A stretch of 64,000 bases of DNA from Palleronia pontilimi (GCF_016412875.1 NZ_JAEKPD010000007.1:186001-250000); one strand, 5' to 3'. Positions 45,447 through 54,557 are shown, counted from the stretch's first letter. Made by a program: numbers and translations. Notes: generated by a model from the letters alone, not told the origin.

Positions 45447-46396
45447 AGTGGGTCGTGCGGATCCTGACCGCGCTGGTCCTGCTGGGTGTCGCGGTGTGGC
45501 TGTTGCGCCCGGGTGTGGGTGAAATCGCGTTCGACGCCGACGCCATCGGCGATGACCCGGTCGCGTATCTGGCGGCGCAGGAGTCGCGCTTCGACGATAT
45601 CGTGGAGGGCACGCAGAAGCGCGTCGTCTGGGCGGGGGATCCGGGCGCGCGGACCGACTGGGTGGTGGTCTATGTGCACGGCTTTTCGGCCTCGTCCGAA
45701 GAGATCCGGCCGGTGCCCGACCAGGTGGCCGCGGCTTTGGGCGCGAACCTCTATTTTACCCGACTCGAAGGGCACGGCCGCGATGGTGCGGCCATGGCCG
45801 AGAGCAGCGCCGAGGCGTGGTTGCGCGACTTCGACGAGGGGCTGGCGATCGCCCGACGGCTGGGCGACCGGGTGCTGGTCATGTCGGCATCGACCGGTGG
45901 GACCATCGCGGCGCTGGCCTCGGCACGGGGGCGGGATGTGGACGCGCAGGTGATGGTGTCGCCCAATTTCGGGGTGCAGGCGGCGGGGGCTTTCCTGCTG
46001 ACGCTGCCCGGGGCCCGGTCCTGGGTGCCGCTGCTGGTGGGCGAGACCCGCAGCTTCGAGGCCGAGAACCCCGCCCACGCGAAATACTGGACGACCCGCT
46101 ACCCGACCGAGGCCGTGGTGCCCATGGCGCTGTCGGTACGCGCCGCGAAGGCCGCCGCGCTTCAGCGGATCACGACGCCCGCGCTGGTGATCTTTTCCGA
46201 GGACGACCAGGTCGTCCGCCCCGAGGCCACGCGCGCGGCAATGGCGCGCTGGGGCGGCCCGGTGACGCTGGAACCCGTCAGCCCGCCGCCGGGCAACGCG
46301 CCGTCGAATCACGTCCTTGCGGGCGACATCCTGTCGCCGGACATGACCGCCCCGGTGACCGACATGATCCTGGACTGGGTGCGGGCGCTGCCATAG
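45443..46396 (+). CDS. Membrane-anchored alpha/beta hydrolase
   Basis: 317 residues. An N-terminal hydrophobic helix (residues ~4-20, ILTALVLLGVAVWLL) should anchor it with the catalytic part outside the cytoplasm. The fold shows YVHGFSASSEE for the oxyanion region, a nucleophile at SASTGG, an Asp in FSEDDQVV, and a His near APSNHVLAG. It is joined to the previous hydrolase gene by ATGA. Esterase or lipase activity is inferred only from the fold. Confidence 0.8.
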   Translation: MKWVVRILTALVLLGVAVWLLRPGVGEIAFDADAIGDDPVAYLAAQESRFDDIVEGTQKRVVWAGDPGARTDWVVVYVHGFSASSEEIRPVPDQVAAALGANLYFTRLEGHGRDGAAMAESSAEAWLRDFDEGLAIARRLGDRVLVMSASTGGTIAALASARGRDVDAQVMVSPNFGVQAAGAFLLTLPGARSWVPLLVGETRSFEAENPAHAKYWTTRYPTEAVVPMALSVRAAKAAALQRITTPALVIFSEDDQVVRPEATRAAMARWGGPVTLEPVSPPPGNAPSNHVLAGDILSPDMTAPVTDMILDWVRALP

Positions 46397-46526
46397 GCCC
46401 GCCGAAAAATGCCGACGCGCCGCCAAGATGCTTGCGGCGCGGCACCATGGCTTCTAGGATTCTTTTAAAATAAGAACATTTACCCACGGCGACCGGGCAG
46501 GTCTCTGAAAACACAAGGATAATCCC

Positions 46527-47246
46527 ATGGGCATGCCATTGGTGCTGCTGCCGGGTTTCATGTCCGACCTGCGCGTCTGGGGGCCGCAGATCGAAGCGCT
46601 CGCGCAGGATCACACGCTGGTTCTTCCGACGCTCGGCACCTTCGACAGCGTCGAGCGCATGGCCGAGAACCTGCTGCCGCAATTGCCGCAACGCTTCGCC
46701 CTGGCCGGGCATTCGCTGGGCGGGCACGTGGCGATGGAGCTGTTGCGCCGCGCCCCGGACCGGGTCGAGCGGATCGCGATCCTGTCGGCGCCGTGCCTGG
46801 CCGAAACGCCGCCCATGGCGGCCGAGCGCGAGTTGCGGATGGTGCGCGCCAAGGGCGGGCGGCTGGCCGCCGTCATGGCCGAGGATCTGCCGAAGACCTG
46901 CCTGGCGGACGGCGATCTGTGCGCCCCGCTGCACGGCTTCGTGCTGGAAATGGCCGAGCGCTTCGGCGTCGATGCCTACCTGGCGCAGTCGCGCGCGATG
47001 CAAAAGCGCCCCGATTGCCAACGGGTCCTGCGCACGGCGCGGCTGCCGTCGCTGGTCATGGGCGGCGCCGAGGACACGGTGGTCCGGCCGCAACGGCTGG
47101 AATTCCTGGCCGGGCTGATGCCGAAGGCGAGCTTGCGCATCATCGACGGTGCGGGGCACCTGCCCATGCTCGAACGCCCCGATCGGGTGACCGGGGCGCT
47201 CATGGAATGGATGGAGTGGCCGCTGGAGGCGCTGCTGCTGCGCTAG
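46527..47246 (+). CDS. Alpha/beta hydrolase
   Basis: 239 residues. LLPGFMSDLRVW precedes the oxyanion loop, the nucleophile is in GHSLGGH, and the acid and His are likely in GGAEDTVV and GAGHLPMLE. No signal is visible. It stands alone with its own A/T-rich upstream stretch (46455-46490). Its stop lies three bases from the end of the convergent phaZ gene. Substrate unknown; a link to short-chain esters is only a guess from the PHB neighbours. Confidence 0.83.
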   Translation: MGMPLVLLPGFMSDLRVWGPQIEALAQDHTLVLPTLGTFDSVERMAENLLPQLPQRFALAGHSLGGHVAMELLRRAPDRVERIAILSAPCLAETPPMAAERELRMVRAKGGRLAAVMAEDLPKTCLADGDLCAPLHGFVLEMAERFGVDAYLAQSRAMQKRPDCQRVLRTARLPSLVMGGAEDTVVRPQRLEFLAGLMPKASLRIIDGAGHLPMLERPDRVTGALMEWMEWPLEALLLR

Positions 47247-47249
47247 CGC

Positions 47250-48575
47250 CTAGACGGGCATCGGTCCTTCGCTGGACCGCTTGCGGCGCTTGACCTCGGT
47301 GCGGGGCGCCGATTTCACGTTCGCCGCGCGCGGCGTATGCTCTCGACCCGCGTTGTCGTCGATGAAATCCAGCACGAGCGGGCGGATATTGGTCCGCCAG
47401 GACTTGCCCGCGAAGATGCCGTAATGGCCCGCGCCCTCTTCGAGGTGGGCGGCCTTCTTGTTGTCGGGCAGGTTCTTCAGCAAATCCAGCGCGGCCAGGC
47501 ACTGACCGGGCGCCGAGATGTCGTCCTCGGTGCCTTCCACGATCTTCACGGCCACGTCGGTGATCTTCGAGATATCCACCGGCTTGCCGTTGATCGAGAA
47601 CGCGTTGCGCGCGATGTCGCGGTCCTTGAAGACGCGCTTGACGGTCGAAAGGTAGAATTCCGCCGTCATGTCCATCACGGCGAGGTATTCGTCGTAGAAC
47701 TTGTTGTGCTTGTCGTGATCGCCCGCTTCGCCCTTCGCGGTCTTCATGATCTGGTTGTAGAAGGCACTGGCGTGCTTTTCGGCGTTCATCGAGATGAAGG
47801 ACGTCAGCTGCAGCAGGCCGGGATAGACCATGCGGCCCGCGCCCGCATATTTGAAGCCCACGCGCTGGATCACCATTTCTTCCAGCTGGCCCATGGTCAC
47901 GCGGCGGCCGAAATCGGTGACCTCGGTGGCCTGCGCGTCGGGGTCGACCGGACCGCCGATCAGGGTCAGGGTCGCGGGCTGGTTCGCCGGATCGTGCTCG
48001 GCCAGGTAGGCGGTCGCGGCCAGCGCCAGCGGCACGGGCTGGCAGACGGCGATGACGTTGGTGTCGGGGCCCAGATGTGACATGAATTCCGTCAGGTAGA
48101 GCGTGTAGTCGTCCACGTCGAACTTGCCTTCCGACACCGGGATGTCGCGGGCATTGTGCCAGTCGGTGATATAGACCTCGGCATCGGGCAGCAGCGACTT
48201 GACCGTCGAGCGCAAGAGCGTGGCGTAGTGGCCGGACATCGGCGCGATCAGCAGGATCTTGCGCGGCTTGGCGGCGCGGCCCTGGACGTTGAAATGGATC
48301 AGATTGCCGAAGGGCTTTTCCTTCACGGTCTCGATCTGGACGATGTGATCGCGCCCGTCCTCGGCCACCACCGTTTCCACGCCCCAGTCGGGCTTGGCCA
48401 CCATGCGGCCGAAGCTGCGCTCGGTCACGTCGCCCCAGGCCGACATCAGCTGGAAGAACGGATTGGGGAAAAGTCCCATGGCGGGGTAGGATCCGAGGGC
48501 CTGCGCGGTCGCACCCAACCATTGGTTGGTGACGCGCGTCGTTTCCATCAGATCGTAAGTCATCATGTATCGCAT
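47250..48575 (-). CDS. phaZ: Intracellular polyhydroxyalkanoate depolymerase
   Basis: 441 residues, the length of type I intracellular PHB depolymerases. The N-terminus MRYMMTYDLMETTRVTNQW and the segments PGLLQLTSFISMN and LVLDFIDDNAG are family-like. The catalytic Cys of these enzymes fits VIAVCQPVPLA. The enzyme hydrolyses PHB granules to mobilise carbon. It diverges from phaC with 122 bases between, which include a PhaR-type site. Confidence 0.9.
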   Translation of the reverse strand: MRYMMTYDLMETTRVTNQWLGATAQALGSYPAMGLFPNPFFQLMSAWGDVTERSFGRMVAKPDWGVETVVAEDGRDHIVQIETVKEKPFGNLIHFNVQGRAAKPRKILLIAPMSGHYATLLRSTVKSLLPDAEVYITDWHNARDIPVSEGKFDVDDYTLYLTEFMSHLGPDTNVIAVCQPVPLALAATAYLAEHDPANQPATLTLIGGPVDPDAQATEVTDFGRRVTMGQLEEMVIQRVGFKYAGAGRMVYPGLLQLTSFISMNAEKHASAFYNQIMKTAKGEAGDHDKHNKFYDEYLAVMDMTAEFYLSTVKRVFKDRDIARNAFSINGKPVDISKITDVAVKIVEGTEDDISAPGQCLAALDLLKNLPDNKKAAHLEEGAGHYGIFAGKSWRTNIRPLVLDFIDDNAGREHTPRAANVKSAPRTEVKRRKRSSEGPMPV

Positions 48576-48661
48576 GCTCGAAGCCTCCTGGTGCCCGCCG
48601 AGGGAGTTGTTTCACTCCACTGGTGTCCTACCCTACAAGGGAGGACGTGGTAGAACGGCGA

Positions 48662-48676
48662 TGCTGCTGTGCAGCA
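48662..48676. promoter_or_regulatory. PhaR-type operator before phaC
   Basis: TGCTGC-TGT-GCAGCA is a perfect 6-bp inverted repeat containing CTGC-N3-GCAG (48664-48674), the sequence PhaR binds in Rhodobacter and Paracoccus. It lies 22 bases before the phaC start, within the phaZ-phaC divergent region. Confidence 0.7.
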
Positions 48677-48697
48677 AAATAGGGCGGGGGACCAGAG

Positions 48698-50497
48698 ATG
48701 GCAACTAAACAAACAGATACGTCAGAAAACGGCACCGATATCACCGAAAAGATGGCCGAGAATCTCGCGAAACTTGAGGTTTTGTCAAAACGTCTGATGA
48801 ACGCCATGGCGCAGAAAAGACAGGTGCCCGCCAATCTGCAGGCGCCGGGCAGCGATCTTTACATGAAGGCCATGGGCGCCTGGATGACCGAGGCGATGAC
48901 CAATCCGGGCAAGCTGTTCGAGCACCAGGTGGGCTACTGGTCGAAGACCATGAAGCACTACATCGAGGCGCAGCAGAAGATGATGCAGGGCGATTTCAGC
49001 CCGCCCGAGGATCCCACCGGGTCCGATCGCCGATTCTCGGACGACATGTGGTCCGAACATCCGTTCTTCAATTACCTCAAGCAGCAATACCTGATGAATT
49101 CCGAAGCGATCAGCCAGGCGGTCGACGATCTTGAGGGTCTCGAGCCCGCGGATCGCAAGCGGCTGCGCTATTTCTCGGAACAGATCACCAACATGATGTC
49201 GCCCACCAACTTCCTGAGCACCAACCCCGAGGCGCTCGCCAAGGCGCTCGAGACCGAGGGCCAGTCGCTGGTGGACGGGCTGGAAAACCTGGTGCGCGAC
49301 CTGGAAGCCAATGACGGGCAGCTGATCGTGACGCTTGCGGACAAGGACGCCTTCAAGGTGGGCGGCAACCTGGCCACGTCCCCCGGCAAGGTGGTGTTCC
49401 GCAACCGCATGTTCGAGCTGATCCAGTATAGCCCGTCCACCGAGCAGGTCCACAAGACGCCGCTGCTGATCTTCCCGCCGTGGATCAACAAGTTCTACAT
49501 CCTGGATCTGAAGGAAAAGAACTCGATGGTGAAGTGGATCGTGGACCAGGGGTTCACGCTGTTCATGGTGTCCTGGGTCAACCCCGATACCAGCTACGAG
49601 GATGTCGGCCTGGGCGATTACATCGAGGACGGATTCCTTGCCGCCATCGAGCAGGTCCAGTCCATCACCGGCGAGGACAAGCTCAACGCGGTGGGCTACT
49701 GCATCGCGGGCACCACGCTGGCGCTGACCCTGTCGCTGATGGAAAAGCGCGGCCAGAAGCCGATCAACTCGGCCACGTTCTTCACCACGCTCACCGATTT
49801 CTCGGACCGGGGCGAGGTGGGCGTGTTCCTGGAGGACGATTTCGTCGACGGGATCGAGGCCGAGGTGAAGGAGCACGGGATGCTCGACAGCTTCTACATG
49901 AGCCGGACGTTCAGCTTCCTGCGGTCAAACGACCTGATCTACCAGCCGGCGATCAAAAGCTACATGCTGGGCGAGGCGCCGCCCGCGTTCGACCTGCTCT
50001 ACTGGAACGGCGACAGCACGAACCTGCCCGCGAAGATGGCGGTGCAATACCTGCGCGAGCTTTGCCAGGGCGACGCCTTCGCCACCACGGGCATCGAGTT
50101 GCTGGGCGAGACCCTTCACATCAAGGACGTGAAGGTGCCGCTGATGGCCGTCGCGTGCGAAACCGACCACATCGCGAACTGGAAAAGCAGCTTCCGGGGC
50201 ATGCAGAAGATGGGCGGCCGATCCAAGACCTTCATACTGTCGGAATCGGGCCATATCGCCGGAATCGTCAATCCGCCCAGCAAGAAAAAGTACGGCCATT
50301 ACACGGGCGGCGACTGGAAGGGCACGCCCGAAGATTGGCACGAAGCGGCCGCGTTCTACGACGGATCCTGGTGGGACCGCTGGGGCGAATGGCTGGCCAA
50401 GAAATCCGGCAAGAAAGTTGCTGCGCGTGCACCCGGCACCGACGGCCAGGAAGTGCTTTGCGATGCCCCCGGAACCTATGTTATAAGCAGAAACTGA
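48698..50497 (+). CDS. phaC: Class I poly(3-hydroxyalkanoate) synthase
   Basis: 599 residues, typical of class I. PhaC polymerises (R)-3-hydroxyacyl-CoA into PHB on the granule surface. The active-site Cys is C335 in VGYCIAGTTLAL, with the His in SGHIAGIVNPP and an Asp between. The N-terminal ~250 residues are the variable PhaC_N part and begin with a Lys/Glu-rich helix. A PhaR-type operator lies just upstream. It is followed by phaP and phaR on the same strand. Confidence 0.95.
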   Translation: MATKQTDTSENGTDITEKMAENLAKLEVLSKRLMNAMAQKRQVPANLQAPGSDLYMKAMGAWMTEAMTNPGKLFEHQVGYWSKTMKHYIEAQQKMMQGDFSPPEDPTGSDRRFSDDMWSEHPFFNYLKQQYLMNSEAISQAVDDLEGLEPADRKRLRYFSEQITNMMSPTNFLSTNPEALAKALETEGQSLVDGLENLVRDLEANDGQLIVTLADKDAFKVGGNLATSPGKVVFRNRMFELIQYSPSTEQVHKTPLLIFPPWINKFYILDLKEKNSMVKWIVDQGFTLFMVSWVNPDTSYEDVGLGDYIEDGFLAAIEQVQSITGEDKLNAVGYCIAGTTLALTLSLMEKRGQKPINSATFFTTLTDFSDRGEVGVFLEDDFVDGIEAEVKEHGMLDSFYMSRTFSFLRSNDLIYQPAIKSYMLGEAPPAFDLLYWNGDSTNLPAKMAVQYLRELCQGDAFATTGIELLGETLHIKDVKVPLMAVACETDHIANWKSSFRGMQKMGGRSKTFILSESGHIAGIVNPPSKKKYGHYTGGDWKGTPEDWHEAAAFYDGSWWDRWGEWLAKKSGKKVAARAPGTDGQEVLCDAPGTYVISRN

Positions 50498-50533
50498 CGC
50501 ATCGCAGGGAGTCCGGGTTCCATTATTTTTTTG

Positions 50534-50582
50534 CTGCAGTGCAGAAAAAACCCTTGCAATGCCGCACTGCAGCATGCATATT
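50534..50582 (+). promoter_or_regulatory. phaP promoter and PhaR-type operator region
   Basis: CTGC-AGT-GCAG lies at 50534-50544. Further TGC/GCA half-sites follow through CACTGCAGCATGC. A promoter candidate is TTGCAA (50554-50559), 17 bases, then CATATT (50577-50582). This fits repression of the phasin gene by PhaR until granules draw it off, as shown in related bacteria. Confidence 0.65.
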
Positions 50583-50645
50583 GTTTACAGAACAAGACGG
50601 AAGCCACCCCGAACCCACCCGGCTTCCAGTTAAAGGAGCAATATC

Positions 50646-51098
50646 ATGGCTAAGCAAACGCAAGACTACACCAAGATGATCAACGAAATGATGTCGTCGT
50701 TCCCCGTCGACATGAGCTCGATGCAGGACGGCTTCAAGTCCTACGCCTCGTTCGGCGAGAAGATGTCGAAAGTGGCCCTGGAAGCCGCCGAGAAGTCGAC
50801 CGAGATCTCGACCAAGTGGACGAAAGAGACCCTGTCCAAGGTGTCGGATATGTCGGTCGCCCGTGACGAGCCCACCGACTACGCCAAGGCAATGACCGAC
50901 TTCGCGTCGGCCCAAGCCGAGATGACCGCCGAAACCATGGCCGCCTTCGCCGAAGTCGCGAAGAAGGTCCAGATGGAAACGGTCGAGCTGATGCTGGCCG
51001 CCGGCAAGGACGTGTCGGAAGACATGACCGCCGCCGCCAAGAAGGCGCAGAAGGACATGACGGACGCCGCTAAGAAAGCGACCGCCACGGCGAAGTAA
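50646..51098 (+). CDS. phaP: Phasin (PHB granule-associated protein)
   Basis: 150 residues, almost all helical, with many Lys, Glu and Ala. It coats PHB granules and controls their size. The end, KKAQKDMTDAAKKATATAK, is a repetitive amphipathic helix. GGAG precedes the ATG. It has its own promoter with PhaR-type sites and a strong terminator, so it is likely expressed at high level. Confidence 0.9.
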   Translation: MAKQTQDYTKMINEMMSSFPVDMSSMQDGFKSYASFGEKMSKVALEAAEKSTEISTKWTKETLSKVSDMSVARDEPTDYAKAMTDFASAQAEMTAETMAAFAEVAKKVQMETVELMLAAGKDVSEDMTAAAKKAQKDMTDAAKKATATAK

Positions 51099-51146
51099 AT
51101 CGTCAAGACCGGCGCGCTTTGCTCTCCCCGAAGCGCGCCAACACTG

Positions 51147-51179
51147 AAAGGGTGGACTTCGGTCCGCCCTTTCTTTTTG
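51147..51179 (+). terminator. Intrinsic terminator of phaP
   Basis: AAAGGGTGGAC (51147-51157) pairs with GTCCGCCCTTT (51162-51172) around a TTCG tetraloop, with one G-T wobble, then TTCTTTTT. A UUCG loop and T-run make it very stable. Confidence 0.9.
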
Positions 51180-51243
51180 CCTGCGGCACCTCTAGGCTCT
51201 TTCTGCACTGCCGAAATCCCAAGTCGAATCGCTGGAGATCCCG

Positions 51244-51795
51244 ATGCCCGAGACGGAAAAGCCGCTGCTGATAAAGCGCTATGCCAGCAGGCGGCTTTAT
51301 AATACCGAGACCAGCGATTACGTGACGCTCGAGGACATCGCGAAATTCATCCGGGCAGGGCGCGAGGTCCAGATCGTGGATCTGAAGACCGGCGATGATC
51401 TGACCCGGCAATACCTGCTGCAGATCGTGGCCGAGCACGAGTCGAAGGGCGAGTCGGTGCTGCCGCTGGGCGTGCTGACCGACCTGGTGCGCAGCTATAC
51501 CACGCAGGCGCAATCGGTCGTGCCGCAATTCCTGGCGATGAGCTTCGACATGCTGCGCGAAGGCCAGTCGAAGATGGTCGAGCGGGCGATGAACCCCATG
51601 TCCGCCGTCCCCGGTTTCGACGCGATGCAGGCGCAGCAACGCGCCTTCCTGAAGGCGATGACCGGCACCTGGTCCGATGACGAAAGCGACACCAAGCCGT
51701 CCGGCAAGGACGACGCGAAAAGCACCAAGGAGCTGGACGAGATCCGATCCCAGCTTTCGGCGCTGCAAGAGCAGCTTGCCAAGATGAAGAAGTGA
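51244..51795 (+). CDS. phaR: PHB synthesis regulator PhaR
   Basis: 183 residues. The N-terminal LIKRYASRRLYNTETSDYVT is the PHB/PHA accumulation regulator DNA-binding domain, followed by the PHB_acc region (REVQIVDLKTGDDLTRQ). A helical C-terminus (LSALQEQLAKMKK) follows. PhaR binds PHB and represses phaP until granules appear. The CTGC-N3-GCAG sites before phaC and phaP are its likely operators; no complete copy lies before phaR itself. Confidence 0.93.
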   Translation: MPETEKPLLIKRYASRRLYNTETSDYVTLEDIAKFIRAGREVQIVDLKTGDDLTRQYLLQIVAEHESKGESVLPLGVLTDLVRSYTTQAQSVVPQFLAMSFDMLREGQSKMVERAMNPMSAVPGFDAMQAQQRAFLKAMTGTWSDDESDTKPSGKDDAKSTKELDEIRSQLSALQEQLAKMKK

Positions 51796-51807
51796 CGCGG
51801 ACGCGGC

Positions 51808-53163
51808 TTAGACGTTGATCAGCAGATGCTCGCGCTCCCACGGTGAAATCACCTGCAGGTATTCGTGATATTCGGCCTGTTTGACGGTCGTGTAGATGCG
51901 CCCGAATTCAGGTCCCAGCAGATCCTGCAGGGCGGTGTCGGCGCCGAAGGTCTGAAGCGCTTCGCCCAGGTTGCGTGAGATGTCGCTGGCCGCGTCATAG
52001 GCCACGTCGGTGCGCTCGGGGCGTGGGGTGCGGCCTTCGACCAGCCCCAGATACCCGCAGGCCAGCGATGCCGCGATCCCCAGATACGGGTTGCAATCCA
52101 TGCCCGCGATCCGGTTTTCCACCCGCCGCGCGGCCGGGTCGGACACTGGCACGCGCAAGCCCACGGTGCGGTTGTCGCGGCCCCATTCCAGGTTCACCGG
52201 GGCCGAGAAGTCGCGCACGTAGCGGCGATAGGAATTGACGTAAGGCGCCAGCAGCGCGACCGCGCTGGGCAGGTGGTGCTGCAGCCCGCCGATGAATTGC
52301 TGGAAGGCGGGCGTTTCCGAGCCGTCCGGGGCGCTGAAGATGTTGTGCCCCGCGGCGTCCAGCACCGAGTGGTGGATGTGCATGGACGATCCCGGCTCGC
52401 CCTCGATCGGTTTGGCCATGAAGGTGGCGAAGCAGTCGTGGCGCAACGCCGCCTCGCGGATCAGGCGCTTGAAGAAGAAGATCTCGTCGGCCAGCTTCAC
52501 CGGGTTGCCGTGGCGCATGTTGATTTCCAACTGCCCCGCGCCGCCTTCCTGGGTGATGCCGTCGATCTCGAACCCTTGCGCTTCGGCGAAGTCGTAGATG
52601 TCGTCGATCACCGCGCCGTATTCGTCCACCGCCGACATGGAATAGGCCTGCCGCGCCGCCGCCGCGCGGCCCGTGCGGCCGGTCATGGGGGCGATCTTCT
52701 GGGCCGGATCCACGTTGCGGGCGACCAGGTAGAATTCCATCTCGGGGGCGACGACGGGCGTCCAGCCGCGCGCGTGATAGGCGGCGACCACGCTTTTCAG
52801 CACGTTGCGCGGCGCGAACGGCACCGGCTCGCCCGATTGCAGGTGCAGGTCGTGGATCACCTGGAGCGTCCAGTCGGCGGTCCAGGGGGCCGCGGTCGCG
52901 GTGCCGTAATCGGGGGTCAGGATCATGTCGGGCTCGGTCGCGCCGTCGTCCACGCCATCGTCGGCCCAGTCGCCGGTGATGGTTTGCAGGAAGATCGAAG
53001 ACGGCAGGAAGAACCGGCTTTGGCGCGCGAATTTCGACGCGGGCATCGCCTTGCCGCGCGCGATGCCGGGCAGGTCGGACACGATGCATTCGACCTCGTC
53101 CAGGCGGTGGCCGCGCAGGTAGGCCTGCGCCGCCTCGGGGGTTTGGGACAGCCAGTCGGTCAT
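51808..53163 (-). CDS. Glutamine synthetase-family enzyme (PuuA-like)
   Basis: 451 residues of the glutamine synthetase fold. The catalytic region shows APEMEFYLV, GAGQLEINMRHGNP and HIHHSVLDAAG; the Arg-rich segment VENRIAGMDCNPYLG is present. Such GS-like enzymes often ligate glutamate to amines such as putrescine. The adjacent class I amidotransferase gene, overlapping by four bases, resembles PuuD-type hydrolases of the same pathway. The real amine is unknown. True nitrogen-assimilating GlnA is unlikely in this context. Confidence 0.85.
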   Translation of the reverse strand: MTDWLSQTPEAAQAYLRGHRLDEVECIVSDLPGIARGKAMPASKFARQSRFFLPSSIFLQTITGDWADDGVDDGATEPDMILTPDYGTATAAPWTADWTLQVIHDLHLQSGEPVPFAPRNVLKSVVAAYHARGWTPVVAPEMEFYLVARNVDPAQKIAPMTGRTGRAAAARQAYSMSAVDEYGAVIDDIYDFAEAQGFEIDGITQEGGAGQLEINMRHGNPVKLADEIFFFKRLIREAALRHDCFATFMAKPIEGEPGSSMHIHHSVLDAAGHNIFSAPDGSETPAFQQFIGGLQHHLPSAVALLAPYVNSYRRYVRDFSAPVNLEWGRDNRTVGLRVPVSDPAARRVENRIAGMDCNPYLGIAASLACGYLGLVEGRTPRPERTDVAYDAASDISRNLGEALQTFGADTALQDLLGPEFGRIYTTVKQAEYHEYLQVISPWEREHLLINV

Positions 53164-53834
53164 TGATGATCCCTGAAAAATCGAGAGAGCCGCGCGCCGA
53201 TGGCCGCGTTGTCGACATTCTGTCCGATGTCGCGGGCGGCCTGGTCCAGCAGCGGGTCGGGAACGGTGCCGCCCCTTCGAAGCGCCACCATGGCCGCGAT
53301 GTAGTCGGACGAGAATTCGGGGTGCGGTTGCAGCGTCAGCGTCGCCGGCCCGATGGCAAGGCCCGCATAGGCCGTGAAGTCACTGGACGCGATCACCCGG
53401 GCGCCGGGGGGCGGCTGCACCACCTGATCCTGGTGCCAGGCGTTCAGGTGTACCGTTTCGCCGTCCAGATCGTAGGGGCGACGGCCGACCGCCCAGCCCC
53501 CCGCGAATTTTTCGACCCGGCCGCCCAGGGCCTGGGCCACGATCTGGTGGCCGAAGCAGATGCCGACCAGGGGGATGTCCCGGGCGTGGATGTCGCGGAT
53601 CAGCTGCTCCAGCGGCGCGATCCAGTCGTGGTCTTCGTAGACCGCGTGTTTCGAGCCCGAGACCAGCCAGCCCTCGGCGTCACCGGGCCCTTCCGGGAAC
53701 GCGCCGTCGAAGACGCGCCAGGTCTGCCAGTCGAAGCCGGGGCCGAGCAGTTCAGCGTAGAATTCGGGATAGCTGCCGTGGTGGACGTCGAGCTCGGGCG
53801 CGGTGGCGCCGCATTGCAGAAGGCCGATCTTCAC
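53160..53834 (-). CDS. Class I glutamine amidotransferase-like hydrolase
   Basis: 224 residues. The nucleophile Cys is in GICFGHQIVAQALGG, and the His-Glu pair in LQPHPEFSS completes the triad. It resembles GMP-synthase-like amidotransferases; next to a PuuA-like gene it may hydrolyse a gamma-glutamyl amide. The genes overlap (ATGA). apt lies one base upstream of it. The true substrate is not shown. Confidence 0.84.
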   Translation of the reverse strand: MKIGLLQCGATAPELDVHHGSYPEFYAELLGPGFDWQTWRVFDGAFPEGPGDAEGWLVSGSKHAVYEDHDWIAPLEQLIRDIHARDIPLVGICFGHQIVAQALGGRVEKFAGGWAVGRRPYDLDGETVHLNAWHQDQVVQPPPGARVIASSDFTAYAGLAIGPATLTLQPHPEFSSDYIAAMVALRRGGTVPDPLLDQAARDIGQNVDNAAIGARLSRFFRDHQ

Positions 53835-53835
53835 G

Positions 53836-54372
53836 TCAGTCCCCTTCGAAGGCGCAAAGCGCGTCGACCGCGATGCCCAGGGCGGTCAGCCGCTCGCGCC
53901 CGCCCAGATCGGGCAAATCGACGATGAACGAGCATCCCACCACCTCGGCGCCCAGGCGTTCGCAAAGCTTGATCCCCGCTTCGGCGGTGCCGCCGGTGGC
54001 CAGAAGGTCGTCGACGATCAGCACCCGCTCGCCCGCCTGCAGGGCGTCGTCGTGGATTTCCATCGTGGCCGAGCCGTATTCCAGGTTGTAGTCCTGCGAC
54101 AGCGTGGCGGCGGGCAGCTTGCCCTTCTTGCGCACGAGGACCAGCCCCTTGTTCAACTGGTGCGCCACCGCGCCGCCCAGGATGAAACCGCGCGCCTCGA
54201 GACCCACGACCTTGTCGATCCGCTGGTCGGCATAGGGGTGCAGGATCTGGTCCACGCACATGCGAAATCCGCGCGGATCGGCCAGCAGGGTGGTGATGTC
54301 GCGGAACATGATCCCCGGCGTGGGAAAATCGGGGATCGTGCGGATGTAGTCGCGGACGGTCTTGCGGGTCAT
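53836..54372 (-). CDS. apt: Adenine phosphoribosyltransferase
   Basis: 178 residues. Apt converts adenine and PRPP to AMP. The PRPP loop [14 protein letters not shown] and the N-terminal [15 protein letters not shown] are family-defining. With mtnP upstream it completes salvage of the adenine that MtnP releases from methylthioadenosine. Confidence 0.95.
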   Translation of the reverse strand: MTRKTVRDYIRTIPDFPTPGIMFRDITTLLADPRGFRMCVDQILHPYADQRIDKVVGLEARGFILGGAVAHQLNKGLVLVRKKGKLPAATLSQDYNLEYGSATMEIHDDALQAGERVLIVDDLLATGGTAEAGIKLCERLGAEVVGCSFIVDLPDLGGRERLTALGIAVDALCAFEGD

Positions 54373-54454
54373 GGGCCAAGCCTTTGCGATGAACGAGCCG
54401 GAGTCATCGCAGACCTAGCACCGAAGGGCTGCAGGGAAACTGTCTTGCGCAGTC

Positions 54455-54523
54455 CTAGGGCAGGGCGATCCCGGCGGTCGCGCCGATCCAGGCCAAGGCG
54501 AAAAGAAGCAGGACGATTTTCAT
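54455..54523 (-). CDS. Possible 22-residue membrane peptide
   Basis: A short frame lies in the 185 bases between mtnP and apt. It would encode 22 residues, MKIVLLLFALAWIGATAGIA plus two, almost a single membrane helix. GGA lies close before the ATG. The reading frame and stop are clear, but expression is untested and such frames can arise by chance. Confidence 0.35.
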   Translation of the reverse strand: MKIVLLLFALAWIGATAGIALP

Positions 54524-54557
54524 GGATCCACATTGCGCGCCATTCGTGAAGGTTTGA

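Noticed and set aside
51181-51243. PhaR operator directly before phaR
   Set aside because: CTGCACTGC occurs but lacks the inverted GCAG half at three bases; not a full CTGC-N3-GCAG site.
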